A DNA stretch of 64,000 bases from Bin87 sp963666415. GTDB taxonomy: Bacteria; Chloroflexota; Dehalococcoidia; Lucifugimonadales; UBA3495. The notes under the pieces were generated by a model. It saw nothing but the letters and a program-made list of their open reading frames with translations, searched no databases and had not been told where the DNA came from. Below, piece by piece: positions 53,590 through 63,324 of this stretch. Numbering within the stretch: the first letter of the stretch is position 1; every line of letters begins with the position of its first letter. The position numbers were made by a program, and so were the translations under genes. The DNA lies in assembly GCA_963666415.2 (NCBI GenBank), contig CAXXPD010000003.1:2666001-2730000 (forward strand), in the 5' to 3' direction.

Positions 53590-55317
53590 CCCGAATCCAC
53601 CGAAGCGATGGGCCGTGGCGTTGACACCAGGGATGATGGGCAAGGGAAGGCGAACGGGGCAAGCCCGATTCCAATAGATGGGGATGAGGGCGGCGTGAGA
53701 TAGCCACACAGACACGATGATGGCGGCCCGCGGTGGCGATGCTGGGCGAAATTGTCAGGGTAGCGTGCAGCAAGAGACGCTCGGGGACCAGCCTGGCGCA
53801 AGTCTGCGAGGCGGTCGGGTAGTCTGGTGAGTGGGTCAGATCTCCGTCGGCGTTGACACCAGCGGTGCCGTCAGGCTGGGAGTGGAATTGCTCGCAATCG
53901 AGCCAAGGCGCGACTGAACTGGTTTTTCCAGGGCCAGCGCTGGGGCAGATGCAAAGTGAGGCGGCGCGCCGAGCGGGTGAGCCGTCCGGCGAGGGAGAAG
54001 AAGCGTCGTCGGAGGGTCTTGGTGGTTGCCAGTTGCTCACCCAGACCGATGCGCGCGGTCCAGCGGGCCAGGTTGTGGGCCATCACCTGCACCGCCAGCC
54101 AGGCGCCGTTGGCGGCGAAGCGGCCTGAGGGGAGATGGTTGAGCCCGACGCCGTACTTGAGGTCTCGGATGGCGTTCTCGATCTCGGCGTGGCGCCGATG
54201 GTCGGCCTCCAGTTCCAGGGTGTCCCCGTCTCGGTCGGTGATGCAGCCGTGATAGCGGTAGCTGGCGAAGAGGGCCAGCTGGGAGCCGGGCGTGGGCTGC
54301 ACCCGCCGGACGATGAGCCGCACCGGTGCGGCGTCGGGCTCATCCTGGAAGGGGACGTAGGTGGTCTCCGCCACGTCGGCGGCGCCGTCCATCCAGTAGG
54401 GAATCGGCGTCCAGTCAGTCTCGGGTATGGCCTCGATGATATTCCGCAGGCGGGCTTGCTGGCGGACGGTGATGGAGTAGCGCACATCCATCTTGCGGCA
54501 GACGGCGACGATGGCGTGGGTGTAGAAGCCGCTGTCAGCCCGCACCGTGAGTTGTCCCCTGGCCCCGCCGTAGCGTACCCGCCCCACCGTCTCGCGTAGA
54601 AAGTGAGCGGCGCCCCGAACGGTATTGGCGCGGCCCTTGCGCAGCCGAGCCATCAGCACGTCGCCGGTTCCGGCGGCAATGGCCAGCAGCGGGTGATAGC
54701 CTCGCTGGCCGGTGTAGCCGTGGTCGCGCGCCCCCTCCTTGGCCAGACCGTATGTCTCGCAGATGGTGGAGTCCAGGTCGATGGTCAACGGCCCGTCGCC
54801 GGGTCCGGCCCCAGCCGACCAGGCCCGGGCCAGCAGCTCCCGGCTGACCCGATCCAGTTGGCGGACGTGGCCCCACCGGAAACTGCGCAGGAAGGTCCCC
54901 AGGGTGGATGGCGCCTTGACTACGCAGCCGATGGCGCTAGCCGTCCCGCCGGTGCGCAGCACGTCGGCGTCGTCAATGCAGTCTCCTCCGGCCAGAGCAG
55001 ACGCCACCAGCGTCATCACCTTGTCGCCGGTGTTGGCTCGGCCTGGGGCGCGACCCAGGTCCAGGTGCCGGTCAACCAGTTCGGGCCGGCCCAGATGCCG
55101 GCCCAGCGTGGCTGGCAGGATCAGCCCAGCATTGGCCACCAGGCGGTGGTCGTCAAAGGCGATTTGGATGCGGTCGGGGTGGTCATCTGCTAGCATCTTT
55201 TGGGTGCTCCTGGCCTGGGGACGGTTTCCTGTTTCAAAAGCCATTATCCCAGATGCACAGGAGCACTTTCTTACCCCTTCAGCACACCGCGACACTCATC
55301 TTTTCGGTGGATTGGGG
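53590..55317 (-). mobile_element. IS1380-family element copy 2
   Basis: 1728 bp, ends CCCGAATCCACCGAAG and complement of CCCCAATCCACCGAAA, flanked by CTTAG at 53585-53589 and 55318-55322. The left duplicate includes the istB stop codon. Confidence 0.87.
53871..55196 (-). CDS. IS1380 family transposase
   Basis: 441 aa from ATG 55194-55196 with AGGAG upstream. LTIDLDSTICETYGLAKEGA (Asp), RDHGYTGQRGYHPLLAIAAG, QLTVRADSGFYTHAIVAVCR (Asp) and ADHRRHAEIENAIRDLKYGV (Glu). Intact. Substitutions scattered against copy 1 show the two copies did not arise by a very recent event. Confidence 0.93.
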   Translation of the reverse strand: MLADDHPDRIQIAFDDHRLVANAGLILPATLGRHLGRPELVDRHLDLGRAPGRANTGDKVMTLVASALAGGDCIDDADVLRTGGTASAIGCVVKAPSTLGTFLRSFRWGHVRQLDRVSRELLARAWSAGAGPGDGPLTIDLDSTICETYGLAKEGARDHGYTGQRGYHPLLAIAAGTGDVLMARLRKGRANTVRGAAHFLRETVGRVRYGGARGQLTVRADSGFYTHAIVAVCRKMDVRYSITVRQQARLRNIIEAIPETDWTPIPYWMDGAADVAETTYVPFQDEPDAAPVRLIVRRVQPTPGSQLALFASYRYHGCITDRDGDTLELEADHRRHAEIENAIRDLKYGVGLNHLPSGRFAANGAWLAVQVMAHNLARWTARIGLGEQLATTKTLRRRFFSLAGRLTRSARRLTLHLPQRWPWKNQFSRALARLRAIPLPA

Positions 55318-55322
55318 CTTAG

Positions 55323-55981
55323 ACCGCTCACCCGTGGAATAGGCGGTACGTTGGAGTTCGCTTTCTTCCACTCCAAGCTGGCTAACTCCTGCGGCGGGCG
55401 TCCGAAGTCACGTAACTCCGCCAAGCCCAGCCGCAAAACCCGGGCCGGCGCCGAGAATCGCTCGTCAGCCGCCAAGCCAACGAAGCCCCGCATCATTGGG
55501 GAGGAAGGGCGAGAACTCATGCACGGACGCGCCGCCAATAACCGCCACGACGCACCACCTCAAACGCGGCAAAGCCACAAGCCCGTCACGCTAGACGACG
55601 ACAAGCCCCGCCACGGCACACTGAGGGGGGCAAGGCAATCGCGTCTAATTTTGGTGAGAGGAAAAATCCCGGGAAGCTCGAGTTCGGGTAGTCTCACGTC
55701 GCCTGAGAACGGACAGTTACAGCATGAAGGACGCGAATTTCAACCTGTTGGCGGGTTTTATATCACATTCAAACCACAGACGCGGGCCAATGTTATCAGC
55801 GTTTAGAATGCAATGCGCCAGTTCATATCGTAGATATTGAAGGCGCGATTGCCCTGTCCAGGGGGCGGACAATTCTTCACGCCAAAGTATATAATTTGGA
55901 CCGATCCACTCCGTTCCCGATGGAGTGGGAAAACCGGACCGGTCCTGGACTCTACCGAGTTTTGGCTAGGAGGAACTTGTT
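55323..55981. other. non-coding stretch before the VOC gene
   Basis: No supported gene. It ends with GTATATAAT (~55886-55894), a good -10 candidate, then CCACTCC-GTTCCCGAT-GGAGTGG (hairpin, ~55906-55928) in the leader and AGGAGG (55969-55974) before the ATG. Small open frames in 55296-55806 lack recognisable protein character; the segment may be the remains of genes erased by IS activity. Confidence 0.45.
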
Positions 55982-56506
55982 ATGGGCATTCAGATCAAGC
56001 GCGTTGGACATGTGGGGATTCTGGTTTCCGATTTTGAACGGTCTTTCGAATTTTACACCGAGGTGCTGGGCTGCAAGGTGACTTCCCGCCGCCGTCGGCC
56101 CGACGGGGCCGAGACTGCCTTTTTGCGGTTTGACGAGACCCACCATGATTTCGTCATCGCCACTGCTCCCGAAGGCGTGGACGTTTCCGAGAACGTTCCT
56201 GGGCAGGCCCGGCTGGTGCAGCAGGTGGCATTTGAAGTCGAAAACCGTGACGAATTCATGAAGGCTCTGGCCCACATCCACACTCACGGTGCGGAGATTG
56301 TCAGCGGGCCGCTGACCCACGGCATCGAGTCTGGCGGGAACCTGGAAGGCAGCGGTAGCCGCTCCTTCTACTTCCTGGACCCGGACGGCAACCGGCTGGA
56401 GATCTTCTGCGACGGCATGAAGGTTCCCAACGGAGAGCAGTTCCCCAGGGCAGAATACGCCGACGCCATCAAGGACTTTATGGACAAGAAGGCCGGTACG
56501 CTCTGA
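55982..56506 (+). CDS. VOC (glyoxalase/extradiol dioxygenase superfamily) protein
   Basis: 174 aa, two beta-alpha-beta-beta-beta modules. Module 1 opens IKRVGHVGILVSDFERSFEF with likely metal ligand His9 and YTEVLGCKVT. Module 2 is LVQQVAFEVENRDEFMKALA then SRSFYFLDPDGNRLEIFCDG with the Glu ligand in LEIF. It resembles catechol-2,3-dioxygenase-type VOC proteins used in aromatic ring cleavage, but the His of the second module is Gln (VQQVAFE), so metal binding may be altered. AGGAGG eight bases upstream supports the start. Substrate unknown. Confidence 0.83.
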   Translation: MGIQIKRVGHVGILVSDFERSFEFYTEVLGCKVTSRRRRPDGAETAFLRFDETHHDFVIATAPEGVDVSENVPGQARLVQQVAFEVENRDEFMKALAHIHTHGAEIVSGPLTHGIESGGNLEGSGSRSFYFLDPDGNRLEIFCDGMKVPNGEQFPRAEYADAIKDFMDKKAGTL

Positions 56507-56555
56507 CGACTAACCAACGTTAACCGTAAATCCCCGTAAAATGGTTGAACAAAAC

Positions 56556-56581
56556 GACGGCGGGGAGCACTCCCCGCCGTC
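56556..56581 (+). terminator. terminator hairpin after VOC gene
   Basis: 11-bp perfect stem GACGGCGGGGA / TCCCCGCCGTC with GCAC loop, 50 bases after the VOC stop, preceded by AAAAC; weak downstream T content. Confidence 0.6.
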
Positions 56582-56608
56582 CTGGTTTATCCGGGCGAGG
56601 TTGGTCAG

Positions 56609-56830
56609 CTAAAACCTGGCTTGCTCCGTGGCTCCGAGCCCTTGCAGGTCCCTGCCGGATGACGAAGCCGCGTTGCCCCCCCCCAGGATACATCTCGTCC
56701 AGAAAGGTGTCCCTCCATTCAACGACGGGGCCGAGCAGCCGTTCGATGGCAGGGATGTCATACCGGCGAACGGGGTCGTTGGAGTACATAGCCCCGTGGG
56801 CCACGAATATCGTAACGCCAACGGGCCCTA
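56609..56830 (-). pseudogene. possible C-terminal remnant of an unidentified gene
   Basis: The minus strand reads VGVTIFVAHGAMYSNDPVRR then YDIPAIERLLGPVVEWRDTF and LDEMYPGG without a start. After a nine-base C run (56676-56684, plus strand) a shifted frame ends GRDLQGLGATEQARF-stop. The composition is protein-like but no family is recognised. It could equally be chance. Confidence 0.25.
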
Positions 56831-56986
56831 ATGGGTAGTGGAGTCGTGGACTGGATTACAGAGTCGTGGTTCATTAGCGCCTTGTTTAACTCGTCCTTGG
56901 GGTTCTTGGTATTCGTGCTGTTCCCGGTTCTTGTGTTTGTGGCCTTCATTGCATTGGGATGGCGCGTCTCCGGGGGGGAAGTGTAA
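56831..56986 (+). CDS. possible small single-TM protein
   Basis: 51 codons: MGSGVVDWITESWFISALFN followed by a strongly hydrophobic helix SLGFLVFVLFPVLVFVAFIA and a short basic tail LGWRVSGGEV. No clear Shine-Dalgarno. It is supported only by the clean start-to-stop frame and a well-formed transmembrane segment. Confidence 0.35.
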   Translation: MGSGVVDWITESWFISALFNSSLGFLVFVLFPVLVFVAFIALGWRVSGGEV

Positions 56987-57341
56987 ACGGCGGCAGTAAT
57001 GGTCCGTCGAAAAAAGTCGCCGTGATGCCAGCGGTGCTATCTGAGAACGGGAGTGAGACCCGGACTAATCGATTTAGCTAGAAGAAGCATCGTGATGGTG
57101 CGGCGGAATGCGTGACAGAGTCGGCCATGGCGTGCTCCGCGCTCGCAGCAGCAGCGACGGCGGGCGATGCAGCCCATGGGAAGTGCCGGCGTCGGTCTGT
57201 GTCAAGGTCATGTTGTCCGTCCGGATAACATGGTTTCTTCCTCCCTGTGCCCCGTGTTGGGCACATTGCCGATCGTCTATATTTCAGGGGAGTATAGGAT
57301 TGGTTGCATGGGGCGTTACTTGCGGCGCTGCTGGCCGTTCC

Positions 57342-57386
57342 AAAAACACACCGGCCGGAGTGGATTGCTCCGGCCGGTGTGTTTTT
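57342..57386. terminator. strong bidirectional terminator
   Basis: 19-bp perfect stem AAAAACACACCGGCCGGAG / CTCCGGCCGGTGTGTTTTT with 7-base loop TGGATTG. It serves the NHL gene on the minus strand (46 bases beyond its stop) and any plus-strand transcript. The remaining 56987-57341 holds no recognised gene. Confidence 0.9.
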
Positions 57387-57432
57387 GCGGGTCCGGTTCC
57401 TTAGATCCATAGATCAGCGGGTTCCGACCGAG

Positions 57433-58311
57433 CTACCCTTGGCGAACGAACTTGTCGATGCCAGTGCCGTCGCTGAGGCCGACGTAGATGTCGCCGCGGG
57501 AGTCGACCCAACTGCCGTGGCCGGGGCCGCGGCAGTCGAAGCGGGCCAGTACGTTTCCGGAAGCGTCCAGGACGCTGACCCGGGCCGAAGAATCGTTGAC
57601 GCTGCCCTCGCTGACGTACAGGATACCCTCGCCGTCCACGGAGATGTCCATGGGCCGCTGGATGTCGTTCCAGATGGTGATGAACTCGCCGTCCAGGTTG
57701 AAGAGCTGCATCCGGTGATTCTCGCGGTCACAGAGGAAGATCGTGTCGTTGTGGATTAGGAGACTGTGGGGAAGGTGGAAGTGACCCGGCTCACTCTTCC
57801 CCGGTTGTCCCCAGGACTGCTTGAGTTGACCGTCCCAGCTGAACCGGTGGATGCGGGCGTTGCGGTATCCGTCGGATACGTACAGGTCGCCCGAGGGGGA
57901 TGGGACCAGTTCACTTGGGTAGTTAAAGGGGCCGGCGGCGCGGGGGCAAAGGTCGCCCGGGTTTTCGCAGCCGGTGTCCGAGTGGACGCCGTGGCGCCCC
58001 AGCATCTGGATGGGCTTGCCGTCTATGGTGTAGACCAGGCAGACGGAACTGTCCCGGTCGGTCAGATAAACCGTGTCGTCCTCGATGTAGATGCCGTGCG
58101 CGAAAGAGAAGGCGCCGTTCCCCCAGCTGTCCAGCAGGTTGCCGTCCCGATCGAAGATGAGGATGGGCGGGTCCTTGCGCTGGAAGGCGAACACCCGGTC
58201 CTGGGAGTCGGTGGCTACGGCGCTGACCATGGCGAAATTCTCGCCGTCTGGCAGCTTGGCCCAGTTTTCCACCGTTTCATAGGTGTACTTGCCGCTTCCT
58301 ACCGTCGTCAT
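57433..58311 (-). CDS. NHL-repeat beta-propeller protein
   Basis: 292 aa from ATG 58309-58311, chosen for AGGAGG eight bases upstream. At least four NHL/6-bladed propeller repeats: VSAVATDSQDRVFAFQRKDP then PILIFDRDGNLLDSWG; SFAHGIYIEDDTVYLTDRDS; SELVPSPSGDLYVSDGYRNA then RIHRFSWDGQLKQSWGQPG; HLPHSLLIHNDTIFLCDREN then HRMQLFNLDGEFITIW; ISVDGEGILYVSEG. The pattern resembles peptidyl-alpha-hydroxyglycine amidating lyase-like proteins, but catalytic assignment is not possible. No signal peptide seen. Stand-alone unit with its own terminator. Confidence 0.78.
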   Translation of the reverse strand: MTTVGSGKYTYETVENWAKLPDGENFAMVSAVATDSQDRVFAFQRKDPPILIFDRDGNLLDSWGNGAFSFAHGIYIEDDTVYLTDRDSSVCLVYTIDGKPIQMLGRHGVHSDTGCENPGDLCPRAAGPFNYPSELVPSPSGDLYVSDGYRNARIHRFSWDGQLKQSWGQPGKSEPGHFHLPHSLLIHNDTIFLCDRENHRMQLFNLDGEFITIWNDIQRPMDISVDGEGILYVSEGSVNDSSARVSVLDASGNVLARFDCRGPGHGSWVDSRGDIYVGLSDGTGIDKFVRQG

Positions 58312-58383
58312 ACTTATGGCCTCCTTATTGTTTGGATGGGATCTCATTGGTTGACGCTTCTATTGTAACGTCGGAAACGCTTT

Positions 58384-58437
58384 CTATTTCAGATAGGGCA
58401 TGACCTCGTGTCCAAACAGCATCATGGAGCGTTGGAC
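58384..58437 (-). pseudogene. C-terminal tip of an LLM-class flavin-dependent oxidoreductase
   Basis: The minus strand reads QRSMMLFGHEVMPYLK-stop, the usual end of luciferase-like monooxygenases (..F..EV.P.). Upstream it runs into a stop and then sequence of no recognisable frame up to the IS66 end at 58710, so only the last codons survive. Confidence 0.45.
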
Positions 58438-58996
58438 CTATTCGTGCTCCAAGTCGGGACAGTAGCACTCTTCCAGACGTGCCACAAGCTTGTTGAAATC
58501 CAGTCGCTCGTCGATCTGGTCAGCAGGTGGTCGTGGTAGATCAAACCCCGCAACCGCTTGGTGGTGCACCGGTACAGTGTGGAATCCCTGCTGGAGCAGT
58601 CCGGAGGTTGGATCATCGTCATCCTCGTCAATACCCGATTGTCCCGGCGTTGTAGCCGGACATCCTGCATGGATTGGCAACATCACCGGCTTTTTCAACA
58701 GACCCTTGGGTAATTGTTCAGGCCGAGGAGAAGTGAGTAGTTGTCGGCAGGCGGTGAGGGGGTTGAAGCCTTGTACGCGCCAGGTGCCGAAGATTGAGGC
58801 CAGCGTCATCTTGGTGTTAGTGCCCGCTGCAGAGCGTGTGCCACCGCTGATTTTACGGCTGATTACCACCGGTCGCAGGCTGCGCTCGGCGGCGTTGTTG
58901 TCCGGCGGGACTTCCGGTTCAGCCACAAAGAGGAAGAGTTCCTTGATGTGGTTCTCCATGCGTCGGCACAGCCTGGTTGGGGCGGATGATGATGGG

Positions 58997-60362
58997 AGTA
59001 GAGTCCCAGGAAGTGGTGTAAGAGTTAGGCGGTTGGCAAAACGCTGACCACCGCGTCATCCTTGATCGGAAATGCCAAACCCAACCAAGGAGAACGACGG
59101 TGGTCAAGCAAAGAATGGATCTTTTGGAATTGTTACGCAAGCGTGGTATGGACGGAGACGTGGACTTGCTGCGGGAAGCACTGCGGGTCCTGGTGGACGG
59201 CATCATGGACGCCGAGGTTTCCGCCCAGATCGGCGCCCAGCACGGCGAACGCAGCCCGGAGCGGGTCACCTACCGCAACGGCTACCGCAACCGCACCTGG
59301 GACACCCGGGTGGGCACCATGGAGTTGCACATTCCCAAGCTGCGGGAAGGCAGCTACTTCCCCAGCCTGCTGGAACCGCGGCGGCGCAGCGAGAAAGCCC
59401 TGCTGGCCGTCATCCAGCAAGCCTATGTAGAAGGCGTGTCCACTCGGCGGGTGGACGATCTGATCAAGGCCCTGGGTTGCGACGGCATCTCCAGCAGCCA
59501 GGTGTCGCGCATCTGCGAGCAACTGGACGAAGTGGTGGAGAGTTTCCTGGGTCGGCCCCTGGACGGTGGTCCCTACCCCTACGTGTGGCTGGACGGCCTG
59601 ACCCAGAAGGTTCGGGAGGGCGTTCGCATCGTCAACGTCTGCGTGGTGGTGGCGACGGGGGTCAATGCCGAAGGGCAGCGTGAGATCCTGGGTATGGACG
59701 TGGGCGCCAGCGAGGACGGCGCCTTCTGGCTGGCCTTCCTGCGGTCGCTGACCGCTCGGGGCCTCAGCGGGGTGGAGCTGGTAACCTCCGATGCCCACCA
59801 GGGGCTGAAGAACGCCATCGCCGCGGTGTTCACTGGGGCCAGCTGGCAGCGCTGCCGCACCCACTTCATGGCCAACCTGCTCACCCGAGTGCCCAAGCGT
59901 GCCCAACCCGGCGTGGCCACCATGGTCCGCACCATCTACCAGCAACTGTCTCCCGCCGAGGTCCACGGCCAATTGGACCGAGTGGTGGAACAACTCCGGG
60001 AGCCCTTTGCCCAGGTGGCCGAACTGCTGGCGGATGCCGCGCCGGACATCCTGGCCTTCACGGCCTTCCCAGTGGCCCACTGGCAGAAGCTGTGGTCCAA
60101 CAACCCGCAGGAACGGCTGAACCGGGAGATAAGGCGCCGGACTGACGTGGTGGGCATTTTCCCCAACCGGCTATCGGCGCGGCGCCTGGTGGGCGCGGTG
60201 CTGGCCGAGCAACACGACGAATGGGCCGAAGCCCGCCGCTACCTCACCATCCCCAACGCCGCCGGCAACGAGGCACTGCCGAAGCCCAATATGCTGGACG
60301 CAGCGGCCTGATCAACATCAAAAGGGATGACGCGCTTTTACACTACTTGACGGGACACTACC
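58997..60362 (+). mobile_element. IS256-family element copy 2, intact
   Basis: 1366 bp, same length and ends as 24786-26151. GATGGG occurs on both sides (58991-58996; 60366-60371), but three extra bases on the right prevent a clean 8-bp duplication. Confidence 0.9.
59100..60311 (+). CDS. IS256 family transposase
   Basis: 403 aa, all motifs as in the copy at 24889-26100 (YPYVWLDGLTQKVREGVRIV; SDAHQGLKNAI; RCRTHFMANLLTRVPK; NNPQERLNREIRRRTD). The few differences (e.g. DVDLLREAL for DVDFLREAL, LTRVPK for LSRVPK) show both copies under recent common descent. GTG start with AAGGAG. Confidence 0.95.
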   Translation: MVKQRMDLLELLRKRGMDGDVDLLREALRVLVDGIMDAEVSAQIGAQHGERSPERVTYRNGYRNRTWDTRVGTMELHIPKLREGSYFPSLLEPRRRSEKALLAVIQQAYVEGVSTRRVDDLIKALGCDGISSSQVSRICEQLDEVVESFLGRPLDGGPYPYVWLDGLTQKVREGVRIVNVCVVVATGVNAEGQREILGMDVGASEDGAFWLAFLRSLTARGLSGVELVTSDAHQGLKNAIAAVFTGASWQRCRTHFMANLLTRVPKRAQPGVATMVRTIYQQLSPAEVHGQLDRVVEQLREPFAQVAELLADAAPDILAFTAFPVAHWQKLWSNNPQERLNREIRRRTDVVGIFPNRLSARRLVGAVLAEQHDEWAEARRYLTIPNAAGNEALPKPNMLDAAA

Positions 60363-60433
60363 GCCGATGGGTCATCTTGGTAGGTACGGCAGAGGGCCAG
60401 CAGGCGCTGTTCCAGGGCCAGTTGGGCGGTGCG

Positions 60434-60523
60434 CCGTTGCTGCTCTGGCCGTTGCTGCTCTGGCCGTTGCTGCTCTGGCCGTTGCTGCTCTGGCCGTTGC
60501 TGCTCTGGCCGTTGCTGCTCTGA
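60434..60523. repeat. 15-bp tandem repeat, six units, inside IS66 transposase
   Basis: CCGTTGCTGCTCTGG repeated six times head to tail; the last base of the sixth unit differs. On the coding (minus) strand it encodes EQQRP repeats between TAFTHPS and RRTAQLALEQ. The repeat is in frame, so its expansion would not disrupt translation. Copy 1 has no such repeat at the corresponding position. Confidence 0.9.
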
Positions 60524-60982
60524 AGGATGGGTGAAGGCGGTCGCCTGACGGTAGAGTTGGTGGATGGCGTCAGCCCATTGGGCCAGCCGGTCATCATCGG
60601 GGTAGAGTGCGCGCAGGTCGTGGATGTCCCGCAACAGGTGGGCCCAACAGCGTTGCTTGGGGCCGTCGTAATGGTGATAGGCGGCGTAGAAGTCGCTGAC
60701 CAGCACGCCAGGAACTGATCGCCCAGGACCTCATCCACCACGGCCTTGCCGCGGCCCCGACGCAGGAAGTAGCGCTCGGTGGGGGTGCTGAAGGTCCACA
60801 CGTAGCCGTTGTGTCCGTCCTCACTGTCATTGTTCAGGATCTATAGGCCAGTGAATTGGGAGTTTTTCAGGATCTACCCACCAGATTTTCAGGGTCATTA
60901 GGCCACTTTGGGAGCCACATCGGCGATCATTGCCGCACTTTGGAATTGAGGTGCAGCGATGGCATACCGGGAGGTTTCCAGA

Positions 60983-62527
60983 ATGGAAATACAAGAGATC
61001 ATTCGCCGTTGGCAGGCGGGGGATAGCCAACGCAAGATTGCGTTGGGCACCGGCTTGTCGAGAGATACCATCGCCAAGTACGTGGCGGCAGCCCAAGAGG
61101 AGGGCATCGTTCGGGATGGGCTGGTTGCCACCGCGGAGCAGCTGAGCCGGCTGGCGACGATTGGGCAGCCGGGGCCGCGGCAGGCGGTGACGCCCGGGCA
61201 GGACCTGCTGGAGCCGTGGGCGGACCAGATTTACCAGTGGCTCACCGGCGACCGGCTGCAGCTGACCCGCATCCGGGAGTTGCTGGCAGCGCGGGGGTGT
61301 CCGGTATCGTATCCGTCGTTGCGCCGCTTCGTTCTGAAGCGGAACTGGCGGCGGCGCAGCCAGACCACGGTGCGCATGGAGGACACCGCGCCCGGGGAGG
61401 TGGCGGAGATGGACTTCGGCCGGTTGGGCATGATTGTGGACCCAGCGACAGGCCGCCGGCGGGCGGTGTGGGGGCTGATCATCGTGCTGGCTTACTCGCG
61501 GCACAGCTTCGTTTGGCCGACCCATGGGCAGACGCTGGAGGACATCATCGCCGGACTGAAAGCGGCGTGAGTCTGCTTCGGCGGGGTGCCCCGCTATCTG
61601 GTCATCGACAATTGCCCGCCAGCGGTGGCGGGACCAGACCCGCTGCATCCGCGCTTCACCAGAGGCTTCCTGGAATACTCGCAGTGCCGGGGTTTCATCG
61701 CCGATGCGGCGCGGGTGCGGAAACCCAAGGACAAGCCCAAGGTGGAGCGTGGCGTGCAGTACGTCAGGGAGCGCTTCTTCAAGGGCGGCGATTTCCACGG
61801 TCTGCCCCACCTGAGGGCCGAAGCCCAGCGCTGGTGTCTGGAGGTGGCCGGAATGCGCATCCATGGCACCACTCGCCGGAAGCCCCTGGTGGTTTTCCAG
61901 GATGAGGAGCGCCACACCCTGCTGCCCTGGGACGGTGAGCCCTACGAAATCGCCGACTGGCGCAATGCCAAGGTCCATCCCGACCATCACATCCAGTGTC
62001 AGCAGGCCCTGTATTCGGTGCCATCGGACCGGTGCCCGCCGCGTCAGCAGGTGGAAATCCGGCTGGGCAGCAAGCTGGTGCACATCTATCACCGGGGCCA
62101 GCTGATCAAGACCCACCTCCGCCAGCCCCAGGGCGGACGCTCCACCGATCCCGACGATTACCCCGCCGAGCTTTCCGCCTACACCACCAGAGCGCCGGAT
62201 CGCATCCAGCGCAGCGCGGCGACACTGGGACCGGCGGTGGGCGAATACGCTGAACGTCTCTTCGACGGCCCCCTGCCCTGGGCCAAGATCCGGCAGGGAC
62301 ACAAGCTGCTGCGTCTGGGCGAGCGTTACACGGCGCAGCGTCTGGACGCCGCCTGTCGTCGGGCCCTGGCCGTGGATCTCATCGACGTGCGCCGATTGGA
62401 ACGCATCCTGGTGCAGGCCCTGGAACAGGAGGCCATGCCCCAGCTGCCCTTGCCCATGCCGCCGGGCCGCTTCGCCCGTCCCGGTAGCGTCTTCGCTTAC
62501 ACCGCATACCGCCGTCAGTCAGCATGA
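60983..62527 (+). pseudogene. istA (type D) with in-frame TGA
   Basis: ATG 60983 with GGGAGG eight bases upstream. HTH IQEIIRRWQAGDSQRKIALG, first Asp APGEVAEMDFGRLGMIVDPA. TGA at 61568-61570 interrupts LKAA-TGA-VCFGGVPRYLVI, where relatives have Trp (TGG). The same frame then continues: YLVIDNCPPAV (Asp), KPKVERGVQYVRERFF (Glu) and the C-terminal domain to YRRQSA. One G-to-A change inactivates an otherwise perfect gene. Confidence 0.87.
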
Positions 62528-62538
62528 GGAGATTACCC

Positions 62539-63324
62539 ATGACCCGAACCACCGAACTCACCCCGCTGCTCAAGAGCCTCAAGCTGGGCGCTTTGGCCAG
62601 CACCCTGCCGGAACGCATCGCCCTGGCCCGTAGGGAGCAGCTGGATTACGCCTCATTCCTGGAAATCATCCTCAGCGACGAGGTCAATCGCCGCGCCCAC
62701 CGCCGCACCGAACTCCGGCTGCACAATGCCGGTTTCGAGGAGACCTGCCGCCTGGAGGACTTCGACTGGTCGGCGTCAATTACCCTGGACCGCCGCCTGC
62801 TGGACGCTGTATTCTCCCTGGAGTTTCTCGACCGGCACGAACACGTCCTGCTGGTGGGCCCCGCCGGTGTCGGCAAGAGCTTCTTCGCCCAGGCCCTGGG
62901 CTACGCCGCCGTCCGCGCCGGATACTCCGTGCGCTTCAGCCACGCCGACGACTTCTTCAAGGCCCTGACCCAGGCCAGAGTGGACAACTCGGTGGACCGT
63001 ACCTTCCGGTCTTTCCTCACGCCCGACCTGCTCATCCTCGATGACCTGGGTCTCCATGGCCTGACCGCCCAGCAGTCCGCCGACCTCTACGAACTCATCC
63101 TCAACCGGCATCGGGCGTCCAGCTTCATCATCACCAGCAACCGGGCCGTGGACGAATGGCTGGGTCTCTTCGATGACCCCATCCTGGGCAACAGCGCGCT
63201 GGATCGCCTGGCCAACGCCAGCTACCAGATCGTCATCGAAGGCGCCAGCTACCGGGAACGACTCTCGCCACACCGCGCTCTACTGGCCGCAAAGAGGGTG
63301 ATTGACCCGCAAACTACAACCTGA
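62539..63324 (+). CDS. istB: IstB-like ATPase (IS21 type D)
   Basis: 261 aa from ATG 62539 with GAGGAG upstream. LLKSLKLGALASTLPERIAL, Walker A LLVGPAGVGKSFFAQALGYA (~113), Walker B DLLILDDLGLHGLTAQQSAD, sensor SFIITSNRAVDEWLGLFDDP, C-terminal NASYQIVIEGASYRERLSPH. Intact AAA+ target-selection/helper ATPase, downstream of the broken istA. Confidence 0.92.
   Translation: MTRTTELTPLLKSLKLGALASTLPERIALARREQLDYASFLEIILSDEVNRRAHRRTELRLHNAGFEETCRLEDFDWSASITLDRRLLDAVFSLEFLDRHEHVLLVGPAGVGKSFFAQALGYAAVRAGYSVRFSHADDFFKALTQARVDNSVDRTFRSFLTPDLLILDDLGLHGLTAQQSADLYELILNRHRASSFIITSNRAVDEWLGLFDDPILGNSALDRLANASYQIVIEGASYRERLSPHRALLAAKRVIDPQTTT

Noticed and set aside
55296..55538. 80-codon minus-strand frame after IS1380
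   Set aside because: It begins in unremarkable sequence, ends inside the IS end, and has no protein-like motifs.
58438..58720. Read-through of the IS66 frame into 94 extra codons
   Set aside because: The sequence past the IS66 end (from ~58710) has no recognisable protein character; it is a fortuitous extension.
60434..60523. CRISPR-like array
   Set aside because: Units are contiguous 15-mers without spacers and encode an in-frame peptide repeat. No CRISPR array or cas gene was seen in the window.
61560..61600. TGA in IS21 type-D istA as selenocysteine
   Set aside because: Relatives have Trp at this position and there is no GGTCT-type hairpin at the required distance.
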